Of a DNA stretch of 6,419 bases, positions 1 to 6,295 are shown in pieces. The stretch covers positions 1 through 6,419 of the forward strand of contig JAIECC010000256.1 of assembly GCA_029068665.1 (NCBI GenBank). The letters are read 5' to 3'. The position numbers were made by a program, and so were the translations under genes. The stretch comes from Lachnospiraceae bacterium. Its GTDB lineage: Bacteria; Bacillota; Clostridia; Lachnospirales; Lachnospiraceae. Under the pieces are notes generated by a model. It saw only the letters and a program-made list of their open reading frames with translations, searched no databases and was not told the origin of the DNA. Position 1 is the first letter of the stretch. The number at the start of each line of letters is the position of its first letter.

Positions 1-2
1 AC

Positions 3-1100
3 TTAGATGATTGCGGTTTGTTATCCGGTGATTGCACCTTCAGCGGAACCTTGGATGATATCTTTCCGGAAGAAATGCTTACCTTAGGCGGACCTGCCGA
101 TGGAGAAAATGCTGCTGATGCCGGGATTCTGATCCTGCATGTTCCCTTTAGCCAGATTTCCGATATCATGAAAAATATGTTTCTGAACTTCTTTGTACCG
201 ATTTGTATACTGATCATTCTTTCCATGCTGCTCCTTCTCTTCCTGTCCAGAAGGATTCTGGTGCCTTTGAACCAGTTGAATCAGACAGCAAAAGAATATG
301 CCTCCGGCAATCTGGAAATCAAGACCGGTATTCATTCAGATGATGAAATCGGTGAATTAGCTGCCAACCTGGAATATATGGCTTCTGAGTTAAATAAGTT
401 GGAAGAATACCGGAGAGCTTTTATAGCAAATATCTCCCATGACTTTCGTTCCCCGCTGACTTCCATCAAGGGCTATATTGAAGCCATGCTGGACGGCACC
501 ATTCCAAGTAAAAATCAGGAGCATTATCTGAAGATTGTTCTCTCCGAAACTCAACGCCTTACCAAATTAACTGCCGGTATGCTGGAATTAAATCAATCCG
601 ATTTTTATGGGTTGAAATTGATTTTTTCTGATTTTGATATTAAAGAAATTATTGACTCTACAATCGATGTTTTCGAAGGAACATGCACCAAACGATATAT
701 TGTAATCCGTAAAAACTGCCTGACTACCCATACCATGGTTTATGCAGATAAAACAAAAATCCAGCAGGTCATATATAATCTGGTGGATAATGCCATTAAG
801 TTCAGTCCTCACGGAGCAACCATTACTATATCTGTTATTGATGCTAATGAAAAATTACTGATTTCCGTAAAAGATACGGGACAAGGCATCGAAAAAGAAA
901 AGCAGTCCAAGATATGGGACCGCTTTTATAAAATCGATTCTTCCAGAGGAAAGGATAAACAAAGCTCCGGTCTGGGGCTTTCCATCATTCGCGAGATCAT
1001 CCGGGCACACGATGAAACCATTGTTCTCACCAGCACGCCGGGTATCGGAAGTGAATTTACATTTTCTATTAAGAAAAGCCGTTCCTCTCACCATTCATAA
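3..1100 (+). CDS. Membrane sensor histidine kinase, 5' partial
   Basis: This is the C-terminal part of a two-component sensor kinase, which autophosphorylates on His and passes phosphate to a response regulator. The frame is open to the left edge with no stop, so the gene starts outside the window; the TTG at 18 is only the first start-like codon. Counting from that TTG: residues about 1-50 are the end of an extracytoplasmic sensor region, 54-77 a hydrophobic membrane segment, 78-130 a HAMP linker, and 131-190 the HisKA dimerisation domain with catalytic H141 in an ISHDFRSPLTSIKGY H-box. The HATPase_c domain follows with an N-box (Q250 to N258), a G1 box DTGQGI at 286-291, an F-box around W300-F303 and a G2 box GLGLS at 318-322. 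All catalytic motifs are intact. The partner regulator is probably upstream, outside the window. The last 13 bases overlap the 3' end of the convergent trmL. The signal sensed cannot be told. Confidence 0.95.
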   Translation, partial: LDDCGLLSGDCTFSGTLDDIFPEEMLTLGGPADGENAADAGILILHVPFSQISDIMKNMFLNFFVPICILIILSMLLLLFLSRRILVPLNQLNQTAKEYASGNLEIKTGIHSDDEIGELAANLEYMASELNKLEEYRRAFIANISHDFRSPLTSIKGYIEAMLDGTIPSKNQEHYLKIVLSETQRLTKLTAGMLELNQSDFYGLKLIFSDFDIKEIIDSTIDVFEGTCTKRYIVIRKNCLTTHTMVYADKTKIQQVIYNLVDNAIKFSPHGATITISVIDANEKLLISVKDTGQGIEKEKQSKIWDRFYKIDSSRGKDKQSSGLGLSIIREIIRAHDETIVLTSTPGIGSEFTFSIKKSRSSHHS

Positions 1101-1579
1101 TGATGAAGCTGGCCTTGAAGCTGAAATTGCTGAAAATTCTGTTGTCTCATGGCCTCATATGTAACAATGGCAACTGAATTTGCCAGGTTCAAAGAACGAA
1201 TATCCGGCAGCATGGGAATCCGAATACAATTCTTCTTGTTTTCCAGAAGCAGTTCTTCCGGAATGCCGGCACTTTCCCTGCCAAACATGATATAGCAATC
1301 CTCATCATAACTTACTTCTGTATAAATCTGCTTTGACTTTGTGGTTGCCATATAAATACAGTCCGGCCGATTCCGTTCCAGAAAATCCTGATAACTTTCA
1401 TATGTAGATACATCCACCTGATACCAATAATCCATACCTGCCCGCTTGATTTCCCGGTCAGACAAACGAAAGCCAAGGGGCTCAATCAGATGAAGTCTGG
1501 CACCTACTGCAAGACAGGTCCGTCCGATATTTCCAACATTTCCACCCTGCTCCGGTTCTAACAATACTATATTAACCAT
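1088..1579 (-). CDS. trmL: tRNA (cytidine(34)-2'-O)-methyltransferase TrmL
   Basis: This is a SPOUT-class methyltransferase of the TrmL/YibK/CspR family, which uses S-adenosylmethionine to 2'-O-methylate the wobble base 34 of certain leucine tRNAs in the cytoplasm. At 163 aa it has the usual short, single-domain length. The family motifs are visible: N14-VGNIGRT near the N-terminus, IEPLGF at 32-37, FGRESAGIPEE at 99-109, and IPMLPDIRSLNLANSVAI at 121-138. The last two form the trefoil-knot cofactor site. The stretch before motif 1 reads PEQGGNVGN, where relatives usually have a form like PEIPxNTGN; this is a mild deviation. It is the last gene of the operon, starting 7 bases after cheX. Its ribosome site is weak (AGGA at 1591-1594, 11 bases from the ATG, inside the cheX 3' end), so it may depend on coupling. 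The stop overlaps the end of the convergent kinase gene. Confidence 0.93.
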   Translation of the reverse strand: MVNIVLLEPEQGGNVGNIGRTCLAVGARLHLIEPLGFRLSDREIKRAGMDYWYQVDVSTYESYQDFLERNRPDCIYMATTKSKQIYTEVSYDEDCYIMFGRESAGIPEELLLENKKNCIRIPMLPDIRSLNLANSVAIVTYEAMRQQNFQQFQLQGQLHHYEW

Positions 1580-1586
1580 ATCTGCT

Positions 1587-2054
1587 CTAATCCTGCTTTA
1601 CGCACAAATCCAGTTCCATAAAATCCGTATCATTAATGTATATCGGAATACTCATATTCGAGACAGAAGAAGACACTTTAAAATTACCCTCACACATGGT
1701 TGGCGGTGTAATGTCAATTCCTACATTTTTCACTGAAAATGCTGTAGATGCATTTCCCATTATCATATTTCCTAATTCACAAATTGCACTGGTAGAAATC
1801 TCATCTAGCTGCGTTACTTCCATGAACATCATCTTAGAAGCAATTGCCATTGCCACTTCTCGTTTAAAAGCAAGGATGACCTGCCCCTGCATCTCACCGG
1901 TAACACCAATCATAATAACAATTTCATCACTGGTATAGCTTGCGCTTCTGATGGATGGTTTTCCAACACGGGGAGTCAGATTACATGCCTCACTAACGAT
2001 CTTCGTCGCAGCCATTAAAAACGTATTTACATGTTCTGCATTTATTCTTGCCAT
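1587..2054 (-). CDS. cheX: CheX-family phosphatase-like protein
   Basis: This 155-aa protein matches the CheC/CheX/FliY family. CheX is a cytoplasmic phosphatase that removes phosphate from CheY-P and related receiver domains. The family active-site helix is visible as S89-x3-E93-x2-N96 in STSAICELGNMIMGNA, followed about 21 residues later by the conserved proline pair P117-P118 (ITPP). E93 and N96 correspond to the catalytic Glu/Asn pair of CheX. Only one such motif is present, which fits CheX rather than two-site CheC. The N-terminal MARINAEHVNTFLMA and the central IGVTGEMQGQVILAF also look typical. The start is fixed by a strong AAGGAGG site 5 bases before the ATG. It sits between an aminotransferase and trmL with no chemotaxis or flagellar gene in the window, so its target may be a receiver domain other than a flagellar CheY; that is inference. 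Confidence 0.88.
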   Translation of the reverse strand: MARINAEHVNTFLMAATKIVSEACNLTPRVGKPSIRSASYTSDEIVIMIGVTGEMQGQVILAFKREVAMAIASKMMFMEVTQLDEISTSAICELGNMIMGNASTAFSVKNVGIDITPPTMCEGNFKVSSSVSNMSIPIYINDTDFMELDLCVKQD

Positions 2055-2059
2055 GGTTT

Positions 2060-2066
2060 CCTCCTT
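2060..2066 (-). promoter_or_regulatory. Ribosome binding site of cheX
   Basis: Read on the - strand this is AAGGAGG, followed by AAACC and the cheX ATG. It is the strongest Shine-Dalgarno match within the operon and overlaps the TAA stop of the upstream aminotransferase gene by one base. CheX can therefore be initiated independently as well as by ribosomes finishing the upstream gene. Confidence 0.85.
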
Positions 2067-3226
2067 TACGATATTTTTTCAATAAAGTGCTTTATTCTTC
2101 CAAATGCTTCCTTCAATTCTTCTATGGAGTATGCATAAGATATCCGCAGAAATCCTTCTCCGCATTCTCCAAAGGCTGTACCGGGTACAACAGCCACCTT
2201 TTCCTGCTCCAATAACTTTTCAGCAAATTCCTCACTGGTCATTCCAAACTGTTTTATGCATGGAAAAGTATAAAAGGCTCCAAAAGGTTCAAAGCACTGG
2301 ATATTCATTTCTTTATAAGCCTGCATCAGGAATTTCCTTCTTTGATCATAGGCCTGCCGCATCATTTCAATATCCTTATCACCATCCCGCACTGCATTGA
2401 TGGCTGCATATTGACTATTGGTAGGTGCACACATGATAGCAAACTGATGAATCTTGGTCATTTGCTCACAAATCACTTTCGGTGCCAGCGCATATCCAAG
2501 TCGCCAGCCGGTCATGGCATATGCCTTGGAAAATCCATTAATAATAATGGTTCTGTCACGCATATCCGGCAGAGATGCAATTGTAACATGCTTATCCTTG
2601 TAGGATAACTCTGCATATATTTCATCCGATAATACATATAAATCGTGTTTCTTTATGACCTCAGCAATCTGTTCCAGGTCCTTCCGTTCCATAATAGCTC
2701 CGGTAGGGTTGTTGGGAAATGGCAGAATCACTACCTTTGTTTTGTCAGTTACTGCCGCCTCTAATTCCTCTGCAGTCAGGCGGAATTCATTTTCTGCCTT
2801 TAAAGGAATCTGTACCGGAACCCCATTGGTAAGCTCTACACAAGGCAGATAGGATACATAGCAAGGCTCTGGAATGATAACCTCATCTCCGGGGTCAAGC
2901 ATGGCCCGGAGCGCAATATCAATACCTTCACTGCCCCCCACCGTAATCACACATTCCTTTACGGGATCATAGGCAGCCTGAAACTTACGGGTATAATAAT
3001 TACAAATCTCCTCTCGAAGCTCCATCAGTCCGGCGTTGGAGGTATAAAAGGTCTTGCCTTTTTCCAGTGTATAGATGCCCTCATCCCGAATATGCCAGGG
3101 CGTATCAAAATCCGGCTCACCTACACCAAGAGAGATGGCATCCGGCATTTCACTTACAACATCAAAGAATTTACGTATACCTGAGGGTTTAATTTTAACT
3201 ACTTTTTCTGATAATGGATTTCTCAT
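2066..3226 (-). CDS. Class I/II PLP-dependent aminotransferase (PatA/AspC-like)
   Basis: This is a cytoplasmic fold-type I aminotransferase that moves an amino group between an amino acid and a 2-oxo acid using pyridoxal phosphate. It is 386 aa, full length for subgroup I-gamma enzymes such as Bacillus PatA. Visible motifs are: SLGVGEPDF (32-40) at the substrate-entry N-terminus; GGSEGID (97-103) for the cofactor phosphate; aromatic Y123, which may stack on the ring; PNNPTG (171-176) with N173; SDEIYAEL (200-207) with D201 and Y204; the Schiff-base lysine K234 in NGFSKAYAMTGWRLGY, with R242; and R361 in FLRISYA, expected to bind the substrate carboxylate. The catalytic set is complete. Its ATG overlaps the stop of the upstream Lrp-like gene as ATGA and only a distant AAAGG lies upstream, so translation is probably coupled. 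Substrate cannot be read from sequence; aspartate, alanine, aromatic or branched-chain amino acids are all possible. Confidence 0.95.
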   Translation of the reverse strand: MRNPLSEKVVKIKPSGIRKFFDVVSEMPDAISLGVGEPDFDTPWHIRDEGIYTLEKGKTFYTSNAGLMELREEICNYYTRKFQAAYDPVKECVITVGGSEGIDIALRAMLDPGDEVIIPEPCYVSYLPCVELTNGVPVQIPLKAENEFRLTAEELEAAVTDKTKVVILPFPNNPTGAIMERKDLEQIAEVIKKHDLYVLSDEIYAELSYKDKHVTIASLPDMRDRTIIINGFSKAYAMTGWRLGYALAPKVICEQMTKIHQFAIMCAPTNSQYAAINAVRDGDKDIEMMRQAYDQRRKFLMQAYKEMNIQCFEPFGAFYTFPCIKQFGMTSEEFAEKLLEQEKVAVVPGTAFGECGEGFLRISYAYSIEELKEAFGRIKHFIEKIS

Positions 3227-3705
3227 GGCATTATTGCTAACCTTTCTGCTTTTGTATTATTCGTTAATTTTACTCCATGCTCCTTATACTTCTTCAGTAC
3301 AAAATGAGTGGCAGTTCCGACTACCGCCTCCATGGGAGCCAACTTTCCGGATACAAAAAGTGATACTTCTTTCATGGTCTTACCCTTTATAATAACGGCA
3401 AAATCATAGCCGCCGGACATAAGATACACGGTATCTACTTCCGGATAATTAGAAATCCGCTCTGCAATCTTGTCAAAACCTTCTCCTCTTTGAGGAGTCA
3501 CCTTTAATTCAATTAATGCCGTTACAAATTCATTTTCCGTTTTATCCCAGTCAATTATGGACGTATAGCCACAGATGATATGCTCCTGTTCCATTGCTGT
3601 CAGTTCTGCCGCAACCGCTTCTTCATTTTCACCGATCATTGCCGCAATATCCTTTGCAGTTAATTTGCAATTTTCTTCCACAAGATTCAGGATTTGTGTT
3701 CTCAT
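3223..3705 (-). CDS. Lrp/AsnC-family protein with acidic HTH
   Basis: This 160-aa protein has the two-part Lrp/AsnC layout: a small N-terminal winged-helix region (about 1-55, ILNLVEENCKLTAKDIAAMIG then IICGYTSIIDWDK) and a C-terminal RAM/AsnC ligand-binding domain (about 60-145). The RAM domain includes the typical YLMSGGYDFAVII stretch at 94-106, whose GGYD matches the family's G-x-Y/H-D turn. Family members bind DNA as dimers or octamers and respond to amino acids. Length and domain order are normal. The oddity is that residues 21-50, covering the expected recognition helix, contain six Glu and no Lys or Arg, which is poor for DNA contact. It ends in an ATGA overlap with the aminotransferase gene. 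A likely role is sensing an amino acid made or used by that enzyme; whether it works as a transcription factor is uncertain. Confidence 0.9.
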   Translation of the reverse strand: MRTQILNLVEENCKLTAKDIAAMIGENEEAVAAELTAMEQEHIICGYTSIIDWDKTENEFVTALIELKVTPQRGEGFDKIAERISNYPEVDTVYLMSGGYDFAVIIKGKTMKEVSLFVSGKLAPMEAVVGTATHFVLKKYKEHGVKLTNNTKAERLAIMP

Positions 3706-3710
3706 CTTAT

Positions 3711-3719
3711 CTCACCCTC
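3711..3719 (-). promoter_or_regulatory. Ribosome binding site of the Lrp-like gene
   Basis: On the - strand this reads GAGGGTGAG, followed by ATAAG and the ATG at 3705. The GGTGAG core pairs well with the 16S 3' end. It lies in the 12-base gap and runs into the stop codon of the upstream AIRS-like gene. Confidence 0.75.
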
Positions 3720-4725
3720 AATTCCTATAAAGTTTATATATTTCATCACCCTTTGGCGGTTCTAAATATCTTGCATAATCTGCATTTGTCACTATTCTAT
3801 CATTTTGCTCTGTAGTCTGTCCAATCCTAATTGCAAAGATTTCATTCTTCTTTAATGTTTCTAAAACTGCTTCTGCCTCCGGTGTAACGATCAATGCACT
3901 GCCGCCACCCATTGCCATATATGGATTAATATCAAAAAACTCACATATTTCCACTGTTTCCTGCTGAATGGGAATAGTCCTTAAGAATGCTTCTATTCCA
4001 CAGCCTGCGCCTTCACCTAATTCCCATAATGCAGCAAAGACACCACCGGTGGAAATATCATGTATATAAGTTACCTTCTCTTTATCCAGTACAGTAAAGG
4101 CCCGATGAAGAGATAAATCCTCTCCCAGCTTTCTGGCACCCTCCAGATATCCTGCTGCATATCGGGTATTCAATTCCTCCCATTTGTCCGCAAGCAGCAT
4201 GGCAGTTGCTTCCATTGCCGTGTAGCCAAGCATAAGAATACTTTCCCCCGGCTTTACATTATGTATGGAATATCCGGTCTCCGACTGCTCCTGTCTGCCA
4301 TAAGCAATTACCGTAATCACAGGGGATCTTAATTCTTCCATTAATTCTGTATGTCCGCCAAGATAATCAATCTTATGTAATATGCATAATTTTGCCAGAT
4401 TCCCGGTAATTTCCTTGATACGGCTTTCACTCCCTCTGGCGGGAAGGAGCAGATTTACCATGATTGCCACAGGAACGGCACCACTTGTTTCTAATTTATT
4501 CAATGCCTTCCAGAATGTGTATTTTTCCGGCACCGGAACCCCAAGTGTCATAGTAGACATAGCAGTTACCATCTGGCAGTCTTTATTCAATTGCACTGCG
4601 CCATAATCACACCCGATTCCGGCTCCTTGTACCACGGTTCCGCCCGACACCGGTAATAACCGTAATACAGAACGTTTGCATTGTGCTTCTGTAAGCTTGC
4701 CGCTTTTCATACCGCTGCCTGTCAT
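3718..4725 (-). CDS. AIR synthase-related (HypE/PurM-like) protein
   Basis: This protein belongs to the PurM/HypE/ThiL/SelD superfamily, whose members bind ATP at a dimer interface and activate a substrate by phosphorylation or amidine-type chemistry. The N-terminal AIRS domain spans about 10-145, with GIGCDYGAV at 36-44 (D40 a likely metal/nucleotide ligand), GVPVPEKYTFWKAL at 62-75 and GGHTEL at 123-128. The C-terminal AIRS_C domain spans about 155-310, with LMLGYTAMEATAML at 164-177, HDISTGGVFAALWELGEGAG at 222-241 and MGGGSALIV at 272-280. It most resembles HypE, but the protein ends in EIYKLYRN and lacks the C-terminal cysteine that HypE needs to form the thiocyanate for [NiFe] hydrogenase. 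It is therefore not a working HypE of the known type. Start: the ATG at 4725 overlaps the upstream stop as ATGA but has no Shine-Dalgarno site; the ATG at 4710 (residue 6, MKSGKLTE) has a weak AGG and is an equally good choice. Substrate unknown. Confidence 0.85.
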   Translation of the reverse strand: MTGSGMKSGKLTEAQCKRSVLRLLPVSGGTVVQGAGIGCDYGAVQLNKDCQMVTAMSTMTLGVPVPEKYTFWKALNKLETSGAVPVAIMVNLLLPARGSESRIKEITGNLAKLCILHKIDYLGGHTELMEELRSPVITVIAYGRQEQSETGYSIHNVKPGESILMLGYTAMEATAMLLADKWEELNTRYAAGYLEGARKLGEDLSLHRAFTVLDKEKVTYIHDISTGGVFAALWELGEGAGCGIEAFLRTIPIQQETVEICEFFDINPYMAMGGGSALIVTPEAEAVLETLKKNEIFAIRIGQTTEQNDRIVTNADYARYLEPPKGDEIYKLYRN

Positions 4726-6209
4726 TGTGCTGCGGGAGTGGCTGGATTCCCTCCCTCATCCGATGGTACTGCAGGCTCTGTTGTACCCGGGTCCGTCGGA
4801 GTGACCGGTTCTGCAGGCGTTTCCGGCTCGGCCGGGGCTTCCGGAGCTGCCGGTCCAACTGTTACCCGCTCCGGTGATGCATTATATCCACTGGTATTCA
4901 CTAAGACAGTGTCTACCAGTTCACCATCTTCATATATCTTTTTCCAAAGGTTTGCCTGATAACCGGTATGTGCTGTCTGGGTAACCACCCGATAGCCTGC
5001 CGGTTTCGATTCATCCACAGTCTCAATTGCATCCCCTGCCGGAATCACATTCAAAATCTCATTCACATATTCAATGGTACGGCTTTCATCCCGGTACTCC
5101 TTGCCATAGATGGAAACATGCAGAGTACCACCGGAAGCATAGGCATAGATATAAATCGGATTCTCGGTATTATTCTTAAATCGAAAATTCTTTGTTCCTT
5201 CATTTAATGCAGCATCTGCAGCTAATTGGACATATCCCACTGCCATAGAATGAGGATATCGCTCTGTCACTTCCAGTTCTGCCCTTAACACTGCATTATA
5301 CAGAGTGGTAGACACCTGACAGATACCGCCACCAATGTCCGAAATCACTTCTCCATTTAAATAAGCACCGGCATAGCTCCAGCCATTTGCAGTTGTAAAT
5401 GGCACCAAATGCTCCATTGTATCAAATTCTTCTCCGGGATAAATCACAGAACCGCTGATTTTATTAGCAGCGTTCATAATATTATTATTCCGCGATGCAT
5501 CTCCTGTCGAATAACGGGTTTCAAAAACACCGATTTCGTCACTGACTGCGTTTAATTCCTTAGTGGTATGCTCCGGTTCTAATTCATTGGTTGCCACAGT
5601 TACCAGCAAATCCTTTTCACCGGACCAGTTTTCAATTGCCTTTCGTAATTCATCAACGGTTTCTTCTGCATTCAGTTCCTTACCGTTTTCACCTTCAACG
5701 ACAGTTAATGTTCCATCTGCAAATTCAATAGATGCATCCTTAGCCGGAACAATATAATCCGAAAGTTCTTCATCCAGAACCTCAATCAAATACTCCTCAT
5801 TCAAAGATATTGGAACCGAAAGCACTTTATTTTCCTGAGAAATTGCAATTATTTCTTTGTAGCGTTTTAGAATATTGCCGCGTCTTCCATATGCATAGGC
5901 TTCTTCTATGACCGCGTCAAGCTCTGCCTTCAAATCCAAATCTGACATATCAACTTCACAGCTTGCCTCTTCCAAACGAAACTGTACTGTCACGTCTCGT
6001 AATTCCTTTAAATAGTTTTCATACTCCTTTTGGGCTTCCTCAACCGTCATTCCGCTGATATCAATAGAATCCAGAAAAATCCCTTCGCAAATCTGCTCCT
6101 TCTCCTGTTCCTCTGCTTTTACTTTATCTAAATGCAAAAACACCGTAAGCAGCATCAAGGCACACACGCCCCAAAAACCGTACAGCTTCATTTTACTCTT
6201 ATTCTTCAT
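4722..6209 (-). CDS. Exported VanW-domain protein with P/A/E/T-rich tail
   Basis: This 495-aa protein begins with a basic MKNKSKMK and a hydrophobic segment at 9-26. V-K-A at 30-32 could be a signal peptidase site; otherwise the segment is a membrane anchor with the rest outside the cell. Residues about 75-210 resemble the peptidoglycan-binding-like repeats of YoaR-type proteins. The VanW domain covers about 225-355: FETRYSTGDASRNNNIMNAA, SVIYPGEEFD, SYAGAYLNG, the hallmark DIGGGICQVSTTLYNA at 291-306 with C297, and ERYPHSMAVGYV. A G5-like beta segment follows at about 375-452, ending SPERVTVG. The last 43 residues are a Pro/Ala/Glu/Thr-rich tail with PAEP and TPAEP repeats and no LPXTG sorting signal. 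A cell-wall role is likely from the family, but the VanW reaction is unknown and the name is not evidence of vancomycin resistance. It is first in the operon, with a strong GGAGG 7 bases before the ATG. Confidence 0.93.
   Translation of the reverse strand: MKNKSKMKLYGFWGVCALMLLTVFLHLDKVKAEEQEKEQICEGIFLDSIDISGMTVEEAQKEYENYLKELRDVTVQFRLEEASCEVDMSDLDLKAELDAVIEEAYAYGRRGNILKRYKEIIAISQENKVLSVPISLNEEYLIEVLDEELSDYIVPAKDASIEFADGTLTVVEGENGKELNAEETVDELRKAIENWSGEKDLLVTVATNELEPEHTTKELNAVSDEIGVFETRYSTGDASRNNNIMNAANKISGSVIYPGEEFDTMEHLVPFTTANGWSYAGAYLNGEVISDIGGGICQVSTTLYNAVLRAELEVTERYPHSMAVGYVQLAADAALNEGTKNFRFKNNTENPIYIYAYASGGTLHVSIYGKEYRDESRTIEYVNEILNVIPAGDAIETVDESKPAGYRVVTQTAHTGYQANLWKKIYEDGELVDTVLVNTSGYNASPERVTVGPAAPEAPAEPETPAEPVTPTDPGTTEPAVPSDEGGNPATPAAQ
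4725..4853 (-). repeat. Low-complexity Pro/Ala/Glu/Thr-coding tail
   Basis: This stretch encodes VanW-protein residues 453-495, made almost only of P, A, E, T, V, G and D with imperfect units such as APEAP, PAEPETP, PAEPVTP and TDPGTTEP. The DNA is visibly richer in G+C than the rest of the operon. It is probably an extended, flexible extracellular spacer and likely to vary in length between strains. Confidence 0.75.
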
Positions 6210-6274
6210 TCTGAAACCTCCAAAATTGGTTGCCCACCCTCAAATCCCATCTGATTTGACACGCAACCTGCCAT
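6206..6274 (-). CDS. Putative 22-codon leader ORF (uORF)
   Basis: Starting at an ATG at 6274-6272, a frame of 22 codons (beginning MAGCVSNQMG and ending PILEVSE) runs to a TGA at 6208-6206. That TGA overlaps the VanW-gene ATG in the ATGA arrangement, the same junction type used twice elsewhere in the operon. A modest AAGTGAG lies just before the ATG, and the start falls within about 20 bases of the predicted transcription start. I do not recognise the peptide, and it has no runs of a single amino acid that would mark a classic attenuator leader. It could be a chance frame, since 22 open codons are not rare; the exact ATGA overlap is the main argument for it. Confidence 0.35.
   Translation of the reverse strand: MAGCVSNQMGFEGGQPILEVSE
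6217..6221 (-). promoter_or_regulatory. Ribosome binding site of the VanW-domain gene
   Basis: GGAGG on the - strand, followed by TTTCAGA and the ATG at 6209. This strong site fixes the start of the VanW-domain gene. It lies seven bases downstream of the leader inverted repeat and inside the small upstream ORF. Confidence 0.85.
6228..6268 (-). promoter_or_regulatory. Leader inverted repeat / possible RNA hairpin
   Basis: In the predicted mRNA leader, GGUUGC (6268-6263) pairs perfectly with GCAACC (6233-6228). Inside it UCAAAUC (6259-6253) pairs perfectly with GAUUUGA (6246-6240) around a six-base loop. The two stems are separated by an uneven internal loop (GUG against GGGUGG). The structure ends six bases before the GGAGG site's flanking G and has no U-run after it, so it is not an intrinsic terminator. 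AACC of the 3' arm could instead pair with GGUU at the ribosome site, so a weak switch is possible. I do not match it to a known riboswitch class. Confidence 0.5.
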
Positions 6275-6295
6275 AATACTCACTTCACAACTTTC

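Noticed and set aside
18..20. TTG at 18 as the start of the histidine kinase
   Set aside because: The frame stays open to the left edge, no ribosome site is visible, and the sensor region would be cut; the gene simply enters the window.
1062..1077. TTTTCT-ATTA-AGAAAA palindrome just beyond the trmL stop as a terminator
   Set aside because: The stem is only 6 bp and nearly all A/T, is not followed by a proper T-run, and lies inside the kinase coding sequence.
3075..3392. + strand frame of about 105 codons crossing the aminotransferase/Lrp junction
   Set aside because: It lies opposite two clearly recognised genes and shows no domain or ribosome site.
3718..4725. Naming the AIRS-like protein hypE
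   Set aside because: It lacks the C-terminal cysteine motif essential for HypE function, and no hydrogenase genes are near.
4681..4959. + strand frame rich in Gly, Ser, Ala and Val, collagen-like in look
   Set aside because: It is the antisense shadow of the Pro/Ala-rich tail of the VanW-domain protein; low-complexity codons give low-complexity antisense frames.
4722..6209. VanW domain as a sign of a vancomycin-resistance cluster
   Set aside because: No vanH/A/X/Y-type genes are present; VanW domains are widespread in Bacillota exported proteins.
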